26,234 nucleotides of DNA from an uncultured Hungatella sp. GTDB lineage: Bacteria > Bacillota > Clostridia > Lachnospirales > Lachnospiraceae. The notes beneath the pieces are model-generated. The model was not told where the DNA came from, made no database searches, and saw nothing but the letters and a program-made list of their open reading frames with translations. The translations under genes and the position numbers were made by a program. Positions 14,702 to 22,937 of the stretch are shown here, one piece after another (positions within the stretch are counted from its first letter, which is position 1; every line of letters starts with the position of its first letter). The DNA is taken from contig CAJUFP010000069.1 of assembly GCA_910585645.1 (NCBI GenBank), positions 1 through 26,234 on the forward strand. The letters run 5' to 3'.

Positions 14702-16063
14702 ATGGAAAAAACAGAATATTTGTTCAAAACCCTGGCAGATCTCCTCTGGGGAAACTGGCTGTTAGCGGCTCTTTTAGGGTTGGGGATCTTTTATACCGTG
14801 ATGACCCGGGGGATCCAGATAACGTGTGTACGGCTTCTTGGGAAAGGCTTCTTCCGCTTCTCCAGAGATACAAAGGATAATCGGAAATGTTCCTCCTACC
14901 AGGCTCTGTGCGCGGCTGTAGCCAGCTGCGTAGGGAGCGGTAATATCGTAGGCGTATCCACGGCCATCCTGTCAGGAGGTCCGGGGGCGCTCTTCTGGAT
15001 GTGGATGGCCGCGTTTTTGGGGATGGCCACCAAATTCGGGGAGATCGTTATGGGGATCTGTTATCATGGCCGTGATGAAAAAGGTGATATTGCCGGAGGA
15101 CCCATGTACTATATAGAACACGGCATGGGCTGGAAGAAGGCCGGAGTCTTTGTGGCAGTGCTGCTGTTTGTTCAAAATGCCGGAGGTACGCTGATCCAGT
15201 CCAATACCATCGCCAACGTGGCCAATGAGGCGTTTAAGGCTCCGTTTTTGCTGACAGGCTGTGTGATGGCGGTAAGCATGAGTCTGATCATCCGGGGCGG
15301 GTTTAGACGGTTAGTCCAGGTAGCTCAGAGGGTAGTTCCTGTGATGGCGGGAATCTATGTGTGCGGCGGCTTGGTGGTGCTCCTCCTTAACGCAGGGCAG
15401 ATACCGGCCATGGTGTCATCCATCCTAAAGGGGGCATTTTCCATTCGGGCGGGGACAGGAGCTTTGGCAGGCATTACCATAAAGGAAGCCATGCGGTTTG
15501 GCGTGGCAAGAGGATTATACTCCAACGAGGCAGGCGAAGGGTCAGCGGCTGTCCTGCATTCTTCCGCGGAAGTGGATCATCCGGTCCGTCAGGGGCTTTA
15601 TGGGGTGATCGAAGTCTTTATTGATACGATGATCATCAGCAGCACTACAGGGTTTGCGGTTTTGATCACCGGAGCGAACGGGTTTCATGAGAACGCTTCG
15701 ACTCTGGCAGCGGCGGCATTTAAAAGCGTGCTTCCAGGAATGCAGTATGTTATCTATATCAGCCTCATCCTGTTTGCCAGCACTTCTCTGATGAGTCAGT
15801 GGTATTTTGGCCATGTAAGCCTGACCTATCTTAAGAGGCCGGGACTGGCGGCTGTTTATCGGTTTTTGTTTCCTGTGATCATTATCCTGGGAAGTCTTGG
15901 GAGCATTGATATGGTCTGGTATATTCAGGACTGCGCGTTAGGCCTGCTGATCATTCCCAATATTGCGGCGCTGTTCCTTCTCGGCCCTCGGGTGAGAAAA
16001 GCGGTGGTAGAATTTATGGATCCGAAAAACGGGTATTTAAAATTAGAAGAGGAGAATACATAG
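14702..16063 (+). CDS. AGCS-family amino acid (alanine/glycine/serine type):cation symporter
   Basis: The protein has 453 residues with about ten to eleven membrane helices. AGCS signatures are clear: CVGSGNIVGVSTAILSGGPG (about 80-99) with ALFWMW, AGGPMYYIEHG, and FGVARGLYSNEAGEGSA, which match the conserved GTGNI...GGPGA and RGxxSNEAG motifs. AGCS carriers import small neutral amino acids such as D- or L-alanine, glycine or serine, with sodium or protons. The ATG at 14702 has AGGA eight bases upstream. An ATG at 14663 is in frame but inside the previous gene. It is followed with no gap by dsdA, so D-serine uptake is the natural inference. Confidence 0.92.
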   Translation: MEKTEYLFKTLADLLWGNWLLAALLGLGIFYTVMTRGIQITCVRLLGKGFFRFSRDTKDNRKCSSYQALCAAVASCVGSGNIVGVSTAILSGGPGALFWMWMAAFLGMATKFGEIVMGICYHGRDEKGDIAGGPMYYIEHGMGWKKAGVFVAVLLFVQNAGGTLIQSNTIANVANEAFKAPFLLTGCVMAVSMSLIIRGGFRRLVQVAQRVVPVMAGIYVCGGLVVLLLNAGQIPAMVSSILKGAFSIRAGTGALAGITIKEAMRFGVARGLYSNEAGEGSAAVLHSSAEVDHPVRQGLYGVIEVFIDTMIISSTTGFAVLITGANGFHENASTLAAAAFKSVLPGMQYVIYISLILFASTSLMSQWYFGHVSLTYLKRPGLAAVYRFLFPVIIILGSLGSIDMVWYIQDCALGLLIIPNIAALFLLGPRVRKAVVEFMDPKNGYLKLEEENT

Positions 16064-17386
16064 ATGAGAAATGATCTTCAGAACTATATTGATACGATTC
16101 CCGCAATAAAGGACGGGTATCAGATGAAAGAAACGTTTTGGCTCAATGATAAGATCGTCGCCGGGGGAGAGAGGACGATTCGTCTGCTTTCCCCGGAGAA
16201 GATCGATGACGCGCGAGACAGGTTGGAGCGTTTTGCCCCCTATCTAAAAAAAGTTTTTCCGGAGCTTAAAGAGACGGGCGGAATTATCGAGTCGGAACTT
16301 CGGGAGATCGAGGGGATGAGAGATTTTCTGAACAGGAATTACGGGGCAGAGGTGGAAGGACGTCTGATGCTGAAAATGGACAGCCATCTGCCGATCTCCG
16401 GTTCGGTGAAGGCCAGAGGAGGCATCTATGAGGTGTTAAAACATGGTGAGGATCTGGCGCTTAAGGCCGGGCTTTTGAAAGAGACGGACGATTACGCTGT
16501 GCTGGCAGAACCGAGATTTCTGGAATTTTTCGGGAGGCATACGGTACAGGTTGGCAGCACCGGCAATCTGGGAATGAGCATTGGTATCATGAGCGCAAAG
16601 CTTGGCTTCCATGTGATTGTCCATATGTCCGCAGACGCAAAGCAGTGGAAAAAAGATCTGCTGAGAAGCCGGGGCGTGGAGGTAATAGAGTACGCGGATG
16701 ATTACTGCGCAGCTGTGGAGCAGGGGCGGAAGCGCTCGGACGAAGACCCGATGAGTTATTTTGTTGATGACGAGAATTCCAGAGATCTGTTTTTGGGATA
16801 CAGCGTTGCGGGAGGGAGGCTGAAGGCTCAGCTAGAGGAGAGAAATATCGCGGTTGACAGAGAACATCCGCTGTTTGTCTACATCCCCTGCGGGATCGGA
16901 GGAGCGCCTGGCGGGGTGACTTATGGGCTGAAACAGATCTATGGAGACAATGTACACTGCTTCTTTACAGAGCCGGTCCATGCCTGCTGCATGTTGTTTG
17001 GTATGGCAACAGGACTTCATGACCAGGTTTGTGTCAAAGACTTTGACATTGACGGCAGGACGGATGCGGACGGGCTGGCTGTGGGACGTCCCTCGGCGTT
17101 TGTGGGAAAAGTTGTGGAGCCTGTGCTTTCCGGAATTGCCACAATCGAGGACAGGAAGCTATATGATCTCATGAGAGGACTTCTTGACAGTGAGGATATT
17201 TTTATTGAACCCAGCTCTTGCGCTTCTTTTGCGGCGCTGATCCGCCCGAAAGATCTGAAGCGTTATATTGAGAAGGCAGGGCTTTCCGGCAAAATGAAGA
17301 ACGCGACGCATATCGCGTGGGCCACAGGGGGAAATATGGTGCCGGAGGAGATGAGGAAGGAGTACCTGAACAAGGGTTTATCTTAA
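16064..17386 (+). CDS. dsdA: D-serine ammonia-lyase (D-serine dehydratase)
   Basis: The protein has 440 residues, the same size as Escherichia coli DsdA (442). The PLP-binding lysine is Lys116 in ISGSVKARGG, followed by IYEVLKHGEDLALKAG. The phosphate-cradling GSTGNLGMS (164-172) is intact, as are SYFVDDENSRDLFLGYSVAG, the glycine-rich PCGIGGAPGG (about 276-285) and the C-terminal DIFIEPSSCASFA. These are DsdA signatures rather than those of biosynthetic threonine dehydratase. It converts D-serine to pyruvate and ammonia in the cytosol. It starts directly after the symporter stop codon, with AGGAG nine bases before the ATG. In proteobacteria dsdA pairs with dsdX and the LysR-type DsdC; here the partners are an AGCS carrier and a DeoR regulator. 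Confidence 0.95.
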   Translation: MRNDLQNYIDTIPAIKDGYQMKETFWLNDKIVAGGERTIRLLSPEKIDDARDRLERFAPYLKKVFPELKETGGIIESELREIEGMRDFLNRNYGAEVEGRLMLKMDSHLPISGSVKARGGIYEVLKHGEDLALKAGLLKETDDYAVLAEPRFLEFFGRHTVQVGSTGNLGMSIGIMSAKLGFHVIVHMSADAKQWKKDLLRSRGVEVIEYADDYCAAVEQGRKRSDEDPMSYFVDDENSRDLFLGYSVAGGRLKAQLEERNIAVDREHPLFVYIPCGIGGAPGGVTYGLKQIYGDNVHCFFTEPVHACCMLFGMATGLHDQVCVKDFDIDGRTDADGLAVGRPSAFVGKVVEPVLSGIATIEDRKLYDLMRGLLDSEDIFIEPSSCASFAALIRPKDLKRYIEKAGLSGKMKNATHIAWATGGNMVPEEMRKEYLNKGLS

Positions 17387-17398
17387 GGAGCTTTATGG

Positions 17399-18220
17399 AT
17401 GAAATATGAATTGCTGGTTCTGGACATTGATGGAACTGTGACCAACTCAAGAAAGGAGGTAATGCCCAGGACGCGAAAAGAGGTGATACGGCTCCAGAAA
17501 CAGGGGGTTAAAGTCGTCCTGGCTTCGGGCAGGCCGCCGGAAGGTATCTATCCCATAGCCAGGACACTGAAGCTGGATGAATTTGACAGCTATATTCTGG
17601 CTTTTAATGGAGGAAAGATCATTCACCTGAGGACGGGGAAATGTATTTTTGAGCGGCGGCTTCCGGCACACATTCCCAAAAGGCTGTGGAAGGATGCTCT
17701 GGATAATGGTATAGGTATGGCTGCCTATGCAGAAGGCGTCATTCTGGCAGGGACGGTGCCTGATCAGTATCTGAAATTGGAGTCTGGGATAACCCGGATG
17801 CCCATACGATACTATAAAGAACTGGGAAATCAGATGGAACTTGTGGTAAATCAGTGTATTCTTACCGGGGATCCGGATATTTTAGACAGGGTGGAGCCCG
17901 TTCTTTTCGGCAGGTATTTTCATGAAGCGCAGATCTTTCACTCAGAACCTTTTTACCTGGAGGTAAGTCCGAAAAATGTGGATAAGGCTTACGGGCTTAA
18001 GTATCTGCTGCCTATGCTGAACATAACCAGGGAGAAGATGGTATGCTGCGGCGACAGCTATAATGATATCCGCATGCTGCAGTACGCAGGCCTGGGGGTA
18101 GCCATGAAAAACGCGCCTGGGGGCGTTAGAAATGTGGCAGATGTAGTGAGTAAAGATGATAATGACCATGATGGTATTGCCGGGGTGGTGAGACAGATCT
18201 GGGGCGGTGTGCCGTTTTAA
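17399..18220 (+). CDS. Cof-type HAD-IIB hydrolase (phosphatase)
   Basis: The protein has 273 residues. HAD motif I is LVLDIDGTVTNS (Asp9 nucleophile, Asp11 acid/base), motif II is VVLASGRPPEGI (Ser43), and the later lysine and motif IV are seen in KAYGLKYLL and CCGDSYNDIRML. The IIB cap lies between motifs II and III (about 85-190). Such enzymes dephosphorylate sugar phosphates, nucleotides or cofactors in the cytosol. It is the last gene of the DeoR operon, 12 bases after dsdA. It could remove phosphate from a product released by the phosphodiesterase; that link is inference. Its stop codon sits in the loop of a long hairpin shared with the convergent gene. Confidence 0.9.
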   Translation: MKYELLVLDIDGTVTNSRKEVMPRTRKEVIRLQKQGVKVVLASGRPPEGIYPIARTLKLDEFDSYILAFNGGKIIHLRTGKCIFERRLPAHIPKRLWKDALDNGIGMAAYAEGVILAGTVPDQYLKLESGITRMPIRYYKELGNQMELVVNQCILTGDPDILDRVEPVLFGRYFHEAQIFHSEPFYLEVSPKNVDKAYGLKYLLPMLNITREKMVCCGDSYNDIRMLQYAGLGVAMKNAPGGVRNVADVVSKDDNDHDGIAGVVRQIWGGVPF

Positions 18221-18237
18221 CTTAAACGGCGTACCGC
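18204..18237. terminator. Shared hairpin over the stop codons of two convergent genes
   Basis: A 14-bp stem (18204-18217 with 18224-18237, two G-U pairs) has the loop TAACTT. The loop holds the HAD-gene TAA and two of the three bases of the opposing TAA. No U-tract follows on either strand, so it may protect 3' ends or act as a weak bidirectional terminator. Confidence 0.55.
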
Positions 18238-19040
18238 TCCAGGTGATAATTGAGCTCAGCCCCGATGAGAAGGATGCAGATACAGATATAAAGCCACAGC
18301 ATCAGGACCACCACAGCGGTCAGGCTTCCGTACATGTAGGAGTAATTGCTGAAATTATTAAAGTAGATGGAAAACAGGCCGGAGAACACGATCCACCCCA
18401 GGGTGGAGAACATGGCTCCGGGAAGCTGGCTTTTTAAGCTGTGGCGGCGAAAGGGCACCAGGGTGTAGAGTCCCGCGAACACAACGACCAGTATGAACAG
18501 GGCCAAAAAAGACCTAAGGCTGATCACATACCGGGTAAATCCTGACACCACGGGAAAAATCCGAAGGATCAGCCGCTGAAGGCTGGTACCCAGGACCAGC
18601 AGCAGGAGGCTGGCAATGCAGGCCACCACAAACAAAATGGTGTAGCCGGAGCAGATCAGCCGCCGCATAATGTAACCTCTGGGCTGAGGGCTTTCGTAGA
18701 CCCGGTTTAGGCCCCGCTCAATGCCCAGCATCCCCCTGGAGGCGGACCATATGGCCACAATGGCGCTTATGGACACCACGGTTGCAGGGGACTTCATGTA
18801 CAGTTCATCTACGATCCCCACCACCAGGGAGTCCAGCATATCCGGCATGATGGACACCAGAAGCTCTAAAAGATCCGACTTATTGACAGCCGGGATGAAC
18901 TGGATCAGGGTCAGAAGGAGCATAATAAAAGGAAAAAAAGATATGACAATAAAGAATGAGGCCTGAGCGGCATAGACCGTCACCTCATCTTTTTTATATT
19001 TGTCAAAGATTCGTTTGCCTTGTACCAGAAGAGAGATCAT
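18222..19040 (-). CDS. YihY/BrkB-family inner membrane protein
   Basis: The protein has about 272 residues with about six membrane helices. The family N-terminus IFDKYKKDEVTVYAAQASFF leads into the first helix (FIVISFFPFIMLLLTLIQF). Later segments include WSASRGMLGIERGLNRVY, a conserved stretch, and the last helices around PGAMFSTLGWIVFSGLFSIY and WLYICICILLIGAELNYHL. The older name 'ribonuclease BN' was a misannotation; the function is uncertain, possibly envelope transport. An upstream frame to 19121 is open, but a promoter (19085-19113) lies inside it, and AAAGGCAGGA precedes the ATG at 19040. I therefore use the shorter form. It faces the dsdA operon tail to tail. Confidence 0.88.
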   Translation of the reverse strand: MISLLVQGKRIFDKYKKDEVTVYAAQASFFIVISFFPFIMLLLTLIQFIPAVNKSDLLELLVSIMPDMLDSLVVGIVDELYMKSPATVVSISAIVAIWSASRGMLGIERGLNRVYESPQPRGYIMRRLICSGYTILFVVACIASLLLLVLGTSLQRLILRIFPVVSGFTRYVISLRSFLALFILVVVFAGLYTLVPFRRHSLKSQLPGAMFSTLGWIVFSGLFSIYFNNFSNYSYMYGSLTAVVVLMLWLYICICILLIGAELNYHLERYAV

Positions 19041-19084
19041 CAGTTCCTGCCTTTCTCTTAGTTCTTTCAAGTCTGTTTTTATGT

Positions 19085-19113
19085 ATCTTAGCATGAGTTT
19101 GGGAAAATGGCAA
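19085..19113 (-). promoter_or_regulatory. Promoter of the YihY/BrkB gene
   Basis: On the minus strand TTGCCA (19113-19108), a 17-base spacer ending in TGC and TAAGAT (19090-19085) form an extended -10 promoter about 45 bases before the ATG at 19040. Confidence 0.55.
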
Positions 19114-19159
19114 GACAGCAAAAAGGCCTGTTATCGCAAGCATCCATAGTTTAATTTCA

Positions 19160-19188
19160 TGGACTTTAGCCCTGTAATGTGGTATACT
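19160..19188 (+). promoter_or_regulatory. Promoter of the radical SAM-transport gene run
   Basis: TGGACT (19160-19165), a 17-base spacer ending in TGG and TATACT (19183-19188) form an extended -10 promoter, 72 bases before the ATG at 19261. Confidence 0.6.
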
Positions 19189-19260
19189 CCAAAACAAACA
19201 AGGCCGGGAAGAGGATGTGACGGCATGTGGCGTATCAATGATTAAGAATATGGAGATAAT

Positions 19261-20154
19261 ATGGAGTATATTCCCGCAAAGACCATTGTGACAAAGACAA
19301 AGAGCAGCAGCTGGTTTGGCATTGACTATAATATGAATATTTACAAGGGCTGCTGCCATGGATGTATCTACTGCGACAGCCGCTCGGAGTGCTATCAGAT
19401 CAGGGATTTTGACACGGTCCGGGCCAAGGAAAACGCTCTGGCCATCATCCGGGACGACCTGCGCCGGAAAACGCGAAAAGGGGTGGTGGGCATGGGGGCT
19501 ATGAGCGACCCCTACAATCCCTTTGAGAAAGAGCTTCTCCTGACCAGGCATGCCCTGGAGCTGATCGACGCTTTCGGGTTCGGCGCTTCGGCGGCAACCA
19601 AGAACACTCTGATGCTGCGGGATATGGATATTTTTGAGAGCATAAAAGAGCATTCCCCGGTGCTGTGCAAGGTGACTGTCACCACCACGGACCGGGAGCT
19701 GGCAGGGAAGATCGAGCCGGGAGCGCCGCCCCCAAAGGAGCGCCTTGACATGGTGGCCGCCTTAAATGACCGGGGGATCTTTGCCGGTGTCCTGCTGATG
19801 CCAGTGCTGCCTTTTCTGGAGGATTGCGAGGACAACATTCTGTCCGTGGTAAGGGAGGCCCATAATGCGGGGGCAAGGTTTATCTACTGCGCCATGGGCA
19901 TGACCCTGCGGGGAGAGCAGAGAGAGTGGTATTATGACAAGCTAAGAGAACTGTTTGGCGGCCGGGATCTGGTGGGGCAGTACATGCGGACTTACGGGAA
20001 CCGGTATGAATGTCCCAGCCCAAGGGCCAGGAAACTGTGGGGCATATTCACAAAGGAGTGCCAGAAGTTCGGTATCCTATATGACATGAAGGATATCATA
20101 CATGCGTATAAGAGAAGATATGAGGTCACACAGCTCAGCCTGTTCGATCTGTAG
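19261..20154 (+). CDS. SPL-family radical SAM protein (COG1533)
   Basis: The protein has 297 residues. The segment GIDYNMNIYKGCCHGCIYCD contains the radical SAM cluster motif CxxxCxxC (Cys31, Cys35, Cys38), which binds a 4Fe-4S cluster and S-adenosylmethionine. Downstream, VVGMGAMSDPYNPFEKE and VTVTTTDRELAGKIEP are typical of the spore-photoproduct-lyase-like group. It lacks the extended N-terminus of true SplB. Members of this group have no settled function, although DNA or nucleotide repair is proposed. GGAG five bases before the ATG supports the start. The UMF1 transporter gene follows 12 bases later, so the two are probably co-transcribed. Confidence 0.88.
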   Translation: MEYIPAKTIVTKTKSSSWFGIDYNMNIYKGCCHGCIYCDSRSECYQIRDFDTVRAKENALAIIRDDLRRKTRKGVVGMGAMSDPYNPFEKELLLTRHALELIDAFGFGASAATKNTLMLRDMDIFESIKEHSPVLCKVTVTTTDRELAGKIEPGAPPPKERLDMVAALNDRGIFAGVLLMPVLPFLEDCEDNILSVVREAHNAGARFIYCAMGMTLRGEQREWYYDKLRELFGGRDLVGQYMRTYGNRYECPSPRARKLWGIFTKECQKFGILYDMKDIIHAYKRRYEVTQLSLFDL

Positions 20155-20166
20155 AATGGAGGTAAT

Positions 20167-21423
20167 ATGGAAGGGAAAATGACGAAACTGGAGAAATACT
20201 GGATCCTTTACGATGTAGGAAACTCAGCCTTTGTGCTCCTGGTGTCCACCATCCTGCCTATTTATTTTAATTATCTGGCAGGGCAGGGCGGGGTGTCGGA
20301 GGTGGACGCTCTGGCTTTCTGGGGATACGCGGCGTCAGTGTCCACCCTTTTGGTGGCGTTTGTGGGGCCTGTGCTGGGGACCATGGCAGATACCAAAGGG
20401 TACAAGAAGCCGATCTTTACAGCCTGTATGGCAGTGGGGGCTACAGGGTGCGCGGCTCTGGCCCTGCCAGTGTCCTGGAGCGTGTTTCTGGTTATTTTTG
20501 TCATAGCCAAGGTGGGGTATTCTGCCAGCCTGATCTTTTATGACGCCATGCTGTCCGACGTGACAGAGCCGGGGCGGATGGATCAGGTCTCCTCCCAGGG
20601 GTACGCGTGGGGGTATATTGGCAGTTGTGTGCCTTTTGTGATCAGCCTTGGGTTTGTGCTGGGCAATGAGGCCATAGGAATCTCCATGTCCGCTGCCATG
20701 GCCATCGCGTTTTTCATAAACGCCGGGTGGTGGCTTGCCATGACCATGCCTCTCCTTAGAACATACCGGCAGAACCACGGGGTGGCAAAAAAAGAGCATG
20801 TGGTGAGGGAGAGCTTTGGAAGGCTGTTTCGAATCCTGGGAGATATTAAAAAGGAGCGGAAGATCTTCCTGTTTCTGGTGGCGTTTTTCTTCTATATTGA
20901 CGGGGTATACACCATCATCGAGATGGCCACAGCCTATGGCAGCGCCATCGGGCTGGATACCCAGGGGCTTTTGCTGGCCCTTCTGGTGACCCAGATCGTG
21001 GCTTTTCCCTGCGCCATCTTCTTTGGGAAGGCGGCGAAAAAGTACAAGAACACTACCCTGATCAAGGTCTGCATTGTGTGTTACTTCTGCATCGCTCTTT
21101 TTGCCATTCAGCTGGATAAACAGTGGGAGTTCTGGTTTCTGGCGGTGTGCGTGGGCATGTTCCAGGGCGGGATCCAGGCCCTGTCAAGGTCGTATTTCGC
21201 GAGTATCATCCCGCCGGAAAAGTCCGGGGAGTTTTTTGGGATCTTTGATATCTGCGGAAAGGGCGCGTCCTTTATCGGCACGGCCCTGGTGGGAGTTATC
21301 ACCCAGGCAACCGGAAACCCCGGCATGGGAGTGGGGATGCTGGCAGCGCTTTTTGCCATAGGCTTTGGGGTATTTGGAGTAGCGGCCAAGGAGTCCCCGA
21401 AAAGGAAGGGAGCAGGTGAATGA
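20167..21423 (+). CDS. UMF1/Atg22-like MFS transporter
   Basis: The protein has 418 residues with about 12 membrane helices. It opens with KYWILYDVGNSAFVLLVSTI, the YDxGNSAF signature of the UMF1 (vacuole effluxer Atg22-like) family. Further motifs are VGPVLGTMADTKGYKKP between helices 2 and 3 and QALSRSYFASIIPPEKSGEF with FG in the C-terminal half. The basic tail AAKESPKRKGAGE is cytosolic. Bacterial members are presumed metabolite or amino-acid exporters, but no substrate is established. GGAGG four bases before the ATG supports the start. The last eight bases overlap the start of the ABC permease gene, indicating coupling. Confidence 0.9.
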   Translation: MEGKMTKLEKYWILYDVGNSAFVLLVSTILPIYFNYLAGQGGVSEVDALAFWGYAASVSTLLVAFVGPVLGTMADTKGYKKPIFTACMAVGATGCAALALPVSWSVFLVIFVIAKVGYSASLIFYDAMLSDVTEPGRMDQVSSQGYAWGYIGSCVPFVISLGFVLGNEAIGISMSAAMAIAFFINAGWWLAMTMPLLRTYRQNHGVAKKEHVVRESFGRLFRILGDIKKERKIFLFLVAFFFYIDGVYTIIEMATAYGSAIGLDTQGLLLALLVTQIVAFPCAIFFGKAAKKYKNTTLIKVCIVCYFCIALFAIQLDKQWEFWFLAVCVGMFQGGIQALSRSYFASIIPPEKSGEFFGIFDICGKGASFIGTALVGVITQATGNPGMGVGMLAALFAIGFGVFGVAAKESPKRKGAGE

Positions 21424-22180
21424 GATGAAAAGCGGCGGGACAAATGATGTGGCGCCTGTTGTGGTGACAGCGGGGATCGTGGCTGTGTGGGAATTGGCGG
21501 TGGTGATCTTTCAGATCCCCGGGTATGTGCTGCCTTCTCCCATCCAGGTGGCGGCGGCCTTGATTCAGGAAAGAGGAACACTGGCCAGTCACGGGGTGGT
21601 GACTGTGGCGGAGGCGCTGACTGGTATCGCCATATCCTTGGTGTTTGCGGTGATCTTAGGAGTGGTCATGGACTGTTTTCCCCTGGCGCGCCGGGGGATC
21701 TACCCGATCCTGGTGGCGACCCAGACAGTGCCTATGATCGTTATGGCTCCGATCCTGATCATCTACATGGGGTTTGGCGTGGGGCCTAAGATTCTTACTG
21801 TTGTTCTGATGTGCTTTTTTCCGGTGGCTGTCAGCTTCTGCGACGGCTTAGCCCAGGTTGATGAGGAGTATGTGAACCTGGTTAGGTCCTACGGGGCAGG
21901 CAGGTGGAAAGCCTACCGTCTGGTGAAGATCCCGGCTTCCGTGCCGGCGCTGATCTCCGGGCTCAAAGTGGCGGCCACCTACAGCATAAGCGGCGCTGTG
22001 GTTGGAGAGTGGATCGGAGCCCAGAAAGGGCTGGGGTATTACCTGCTGCGGGTGAAAAACGGTTACATGCTTGACAAGGTGTTTGCCTGTGTGGCGGTGA
22101 TCGTGTTTTTAAGCCTGTGCATGAACGGGGTCATCCGGCTGTACCAGCGCATGGCTCTGCCCTATCTCAAGGGAAAATAG
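21416..22180 (+). CDS. ABC transporter permease (SsuC/TauC/ThiX-like)
   Basis: The protein has 254 residues with about six membrane helices. The EAA loop is visible around VNLVRSYGAGRWKAYRLVKI followed by PASVPALISGLKVAAT (about 160-195), where the conserved G sits in YGAGRW. The family imports sulfonates, nitrate, taurine or thiamine precursors. The GTG at 21416 overlaps the UMF1 gene by eight bases. An ATG at 21425, six bases after AGGTG, is an equally good start. No substrate-binding protein is encoded nearby. The ATPase gene begins 28 bases downstream. Confidence 0.88.
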   Translation: MNEMKSGGTNDVAPVVVTAGIVAVWELAVVIFQIPGYVLPSPIQVAAALIQERGTLASHGVVTVAEALTGIAISLVFAVILGVVMDCFPLARRGIYPILVATQTVPMIVMAPILIIYMGFGVGPKILTVVLMCFFPVAVSFCDGLAQVDEEYVNLVRSYGAGRWKAYRLVKIPASVPALISGLKVAATYSISGAVVGEWIGAQKGLGYYLLRVKNGYMLDKVFACVAVIVFLSLCMNGVIRLYQRMALPYLKGK

Positions 22181-22208
22181 CTGCAAAAATACATATTGTG
22201 AGGGAAAG

Positions 22209-22937
22209 ATGAAGCTGAGCGTAGAAAAACTGGCGTTTTCGTATGAGGGCAGGAAAATCCTGGATCAGATGGGATTTTTTGTGAGACAAGGGGAGTTTGT
22301 CAGCCTCCTGGGACCTTCGGGATGCGGCAAGTCCACTATTTTAAAGATCCTGACAGGGGTGTTGACGCCGGAGGACGGCCAGGTCTTGGTAGATGGAAGA
22401 CAGATCCGGGGGGTGACGGAGTTATTTGCTTATATGCCCCAAAATGACCTTTTGTTTCCCTGGAAGACGATCCTGGACAATGTGTGTCTCTACGGGTATG
22501 TCCACGGGGATCTACAGGCAATGAGGAGGGAGGCCAGGGAGAATTTTTCCGTGTTCGGCCTTTCGGGGTATGAGGACAAGTACCCGTCCCAGCTTTCAGG
22601 AGGAATGAGACAGAGAGCGGCGTTTTTGAGGACGGCTCTGTGCCGGGCGGATATCCTTCTTTTAGACGAACCCTTTGGCGCTCTGGACGTGATCACCAGA
22701 GGGGAAATGCAGGACTGGCTGGTGAATATGCGCAGACGGCTCAACAAGACTGTGCTTCTGGTGACCCATGACATGGACGAGGCCATCTACCTTTCAGACC
22801 GGATCTTGATCCTCAACGGGTCGCCGGCAAGGATCACAGGGGAGATCGCCATTGAGGAGAAGGAGCGGAGGAGAGAGTGGCTTTACGGGCAGGGGGATTT
22901 GAGAAAGGAGATCCATGGAAAGATTATGGGCAAGTGA
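22209..22937 (+). CDS. ABC transporter ATP-binding protein (SsuB/TauB/NrtD-like)
   Basis: The 242-residue ATPase has all functional motifs: Walker A GPSGCGKST (35-43), Q-loop YMPQND (Gln78), signature LSGGMRQR (129-136), Walker B ILLLDEP (149-155), D-loop FGALD and switch His187 in LLVTHDMDEA. The sequence is of the nitrate/sulfonate/taurine/HMP importer type and pairs with the permease upstream. The substrate cannot be assigned, as the binding protein that would define it is absent. Its 3' end overlaps the TatD-like gene by 23 bases. Confidence 0.92.
   Translation: MKLSVEKLAFSYEGRKILDQMGFFVRQGEFVSLLGPSGCGKSTILKILTGVLTPEDGQVLVDGRQIRGVTELFAYMPQNDLLFPWKTILDNVCLYGYVHGDLQAMRREARENFSVFGLSGYEDKYPSQLSGGMRQRAAFLRTALCRADILLLDEPFGALDVITRGEMQDWLVNMRRRLNKTVLLVTHDMDEAIYLSDRILILNGSPARITGEIAIEEKERRREWLYGQGDLRKEIHGKIMGK

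Noticed and set aside
16064..17386. Threonine dehydratase or tryptophan synthase-like PLP enzyme
   Set aside because: Length, SGSVKARGG context, DDENS...LFLGYSVAG and the absence of a C-terminal ACT domain fit DsdA specifically.
19041..19121. N-terminal extension of the YihY/BrkB protein from TTG at 19121
   Set aside because: An extended -10 promoter overlaps it, no ribosome site precedes it, and family members begin near the shorter start.
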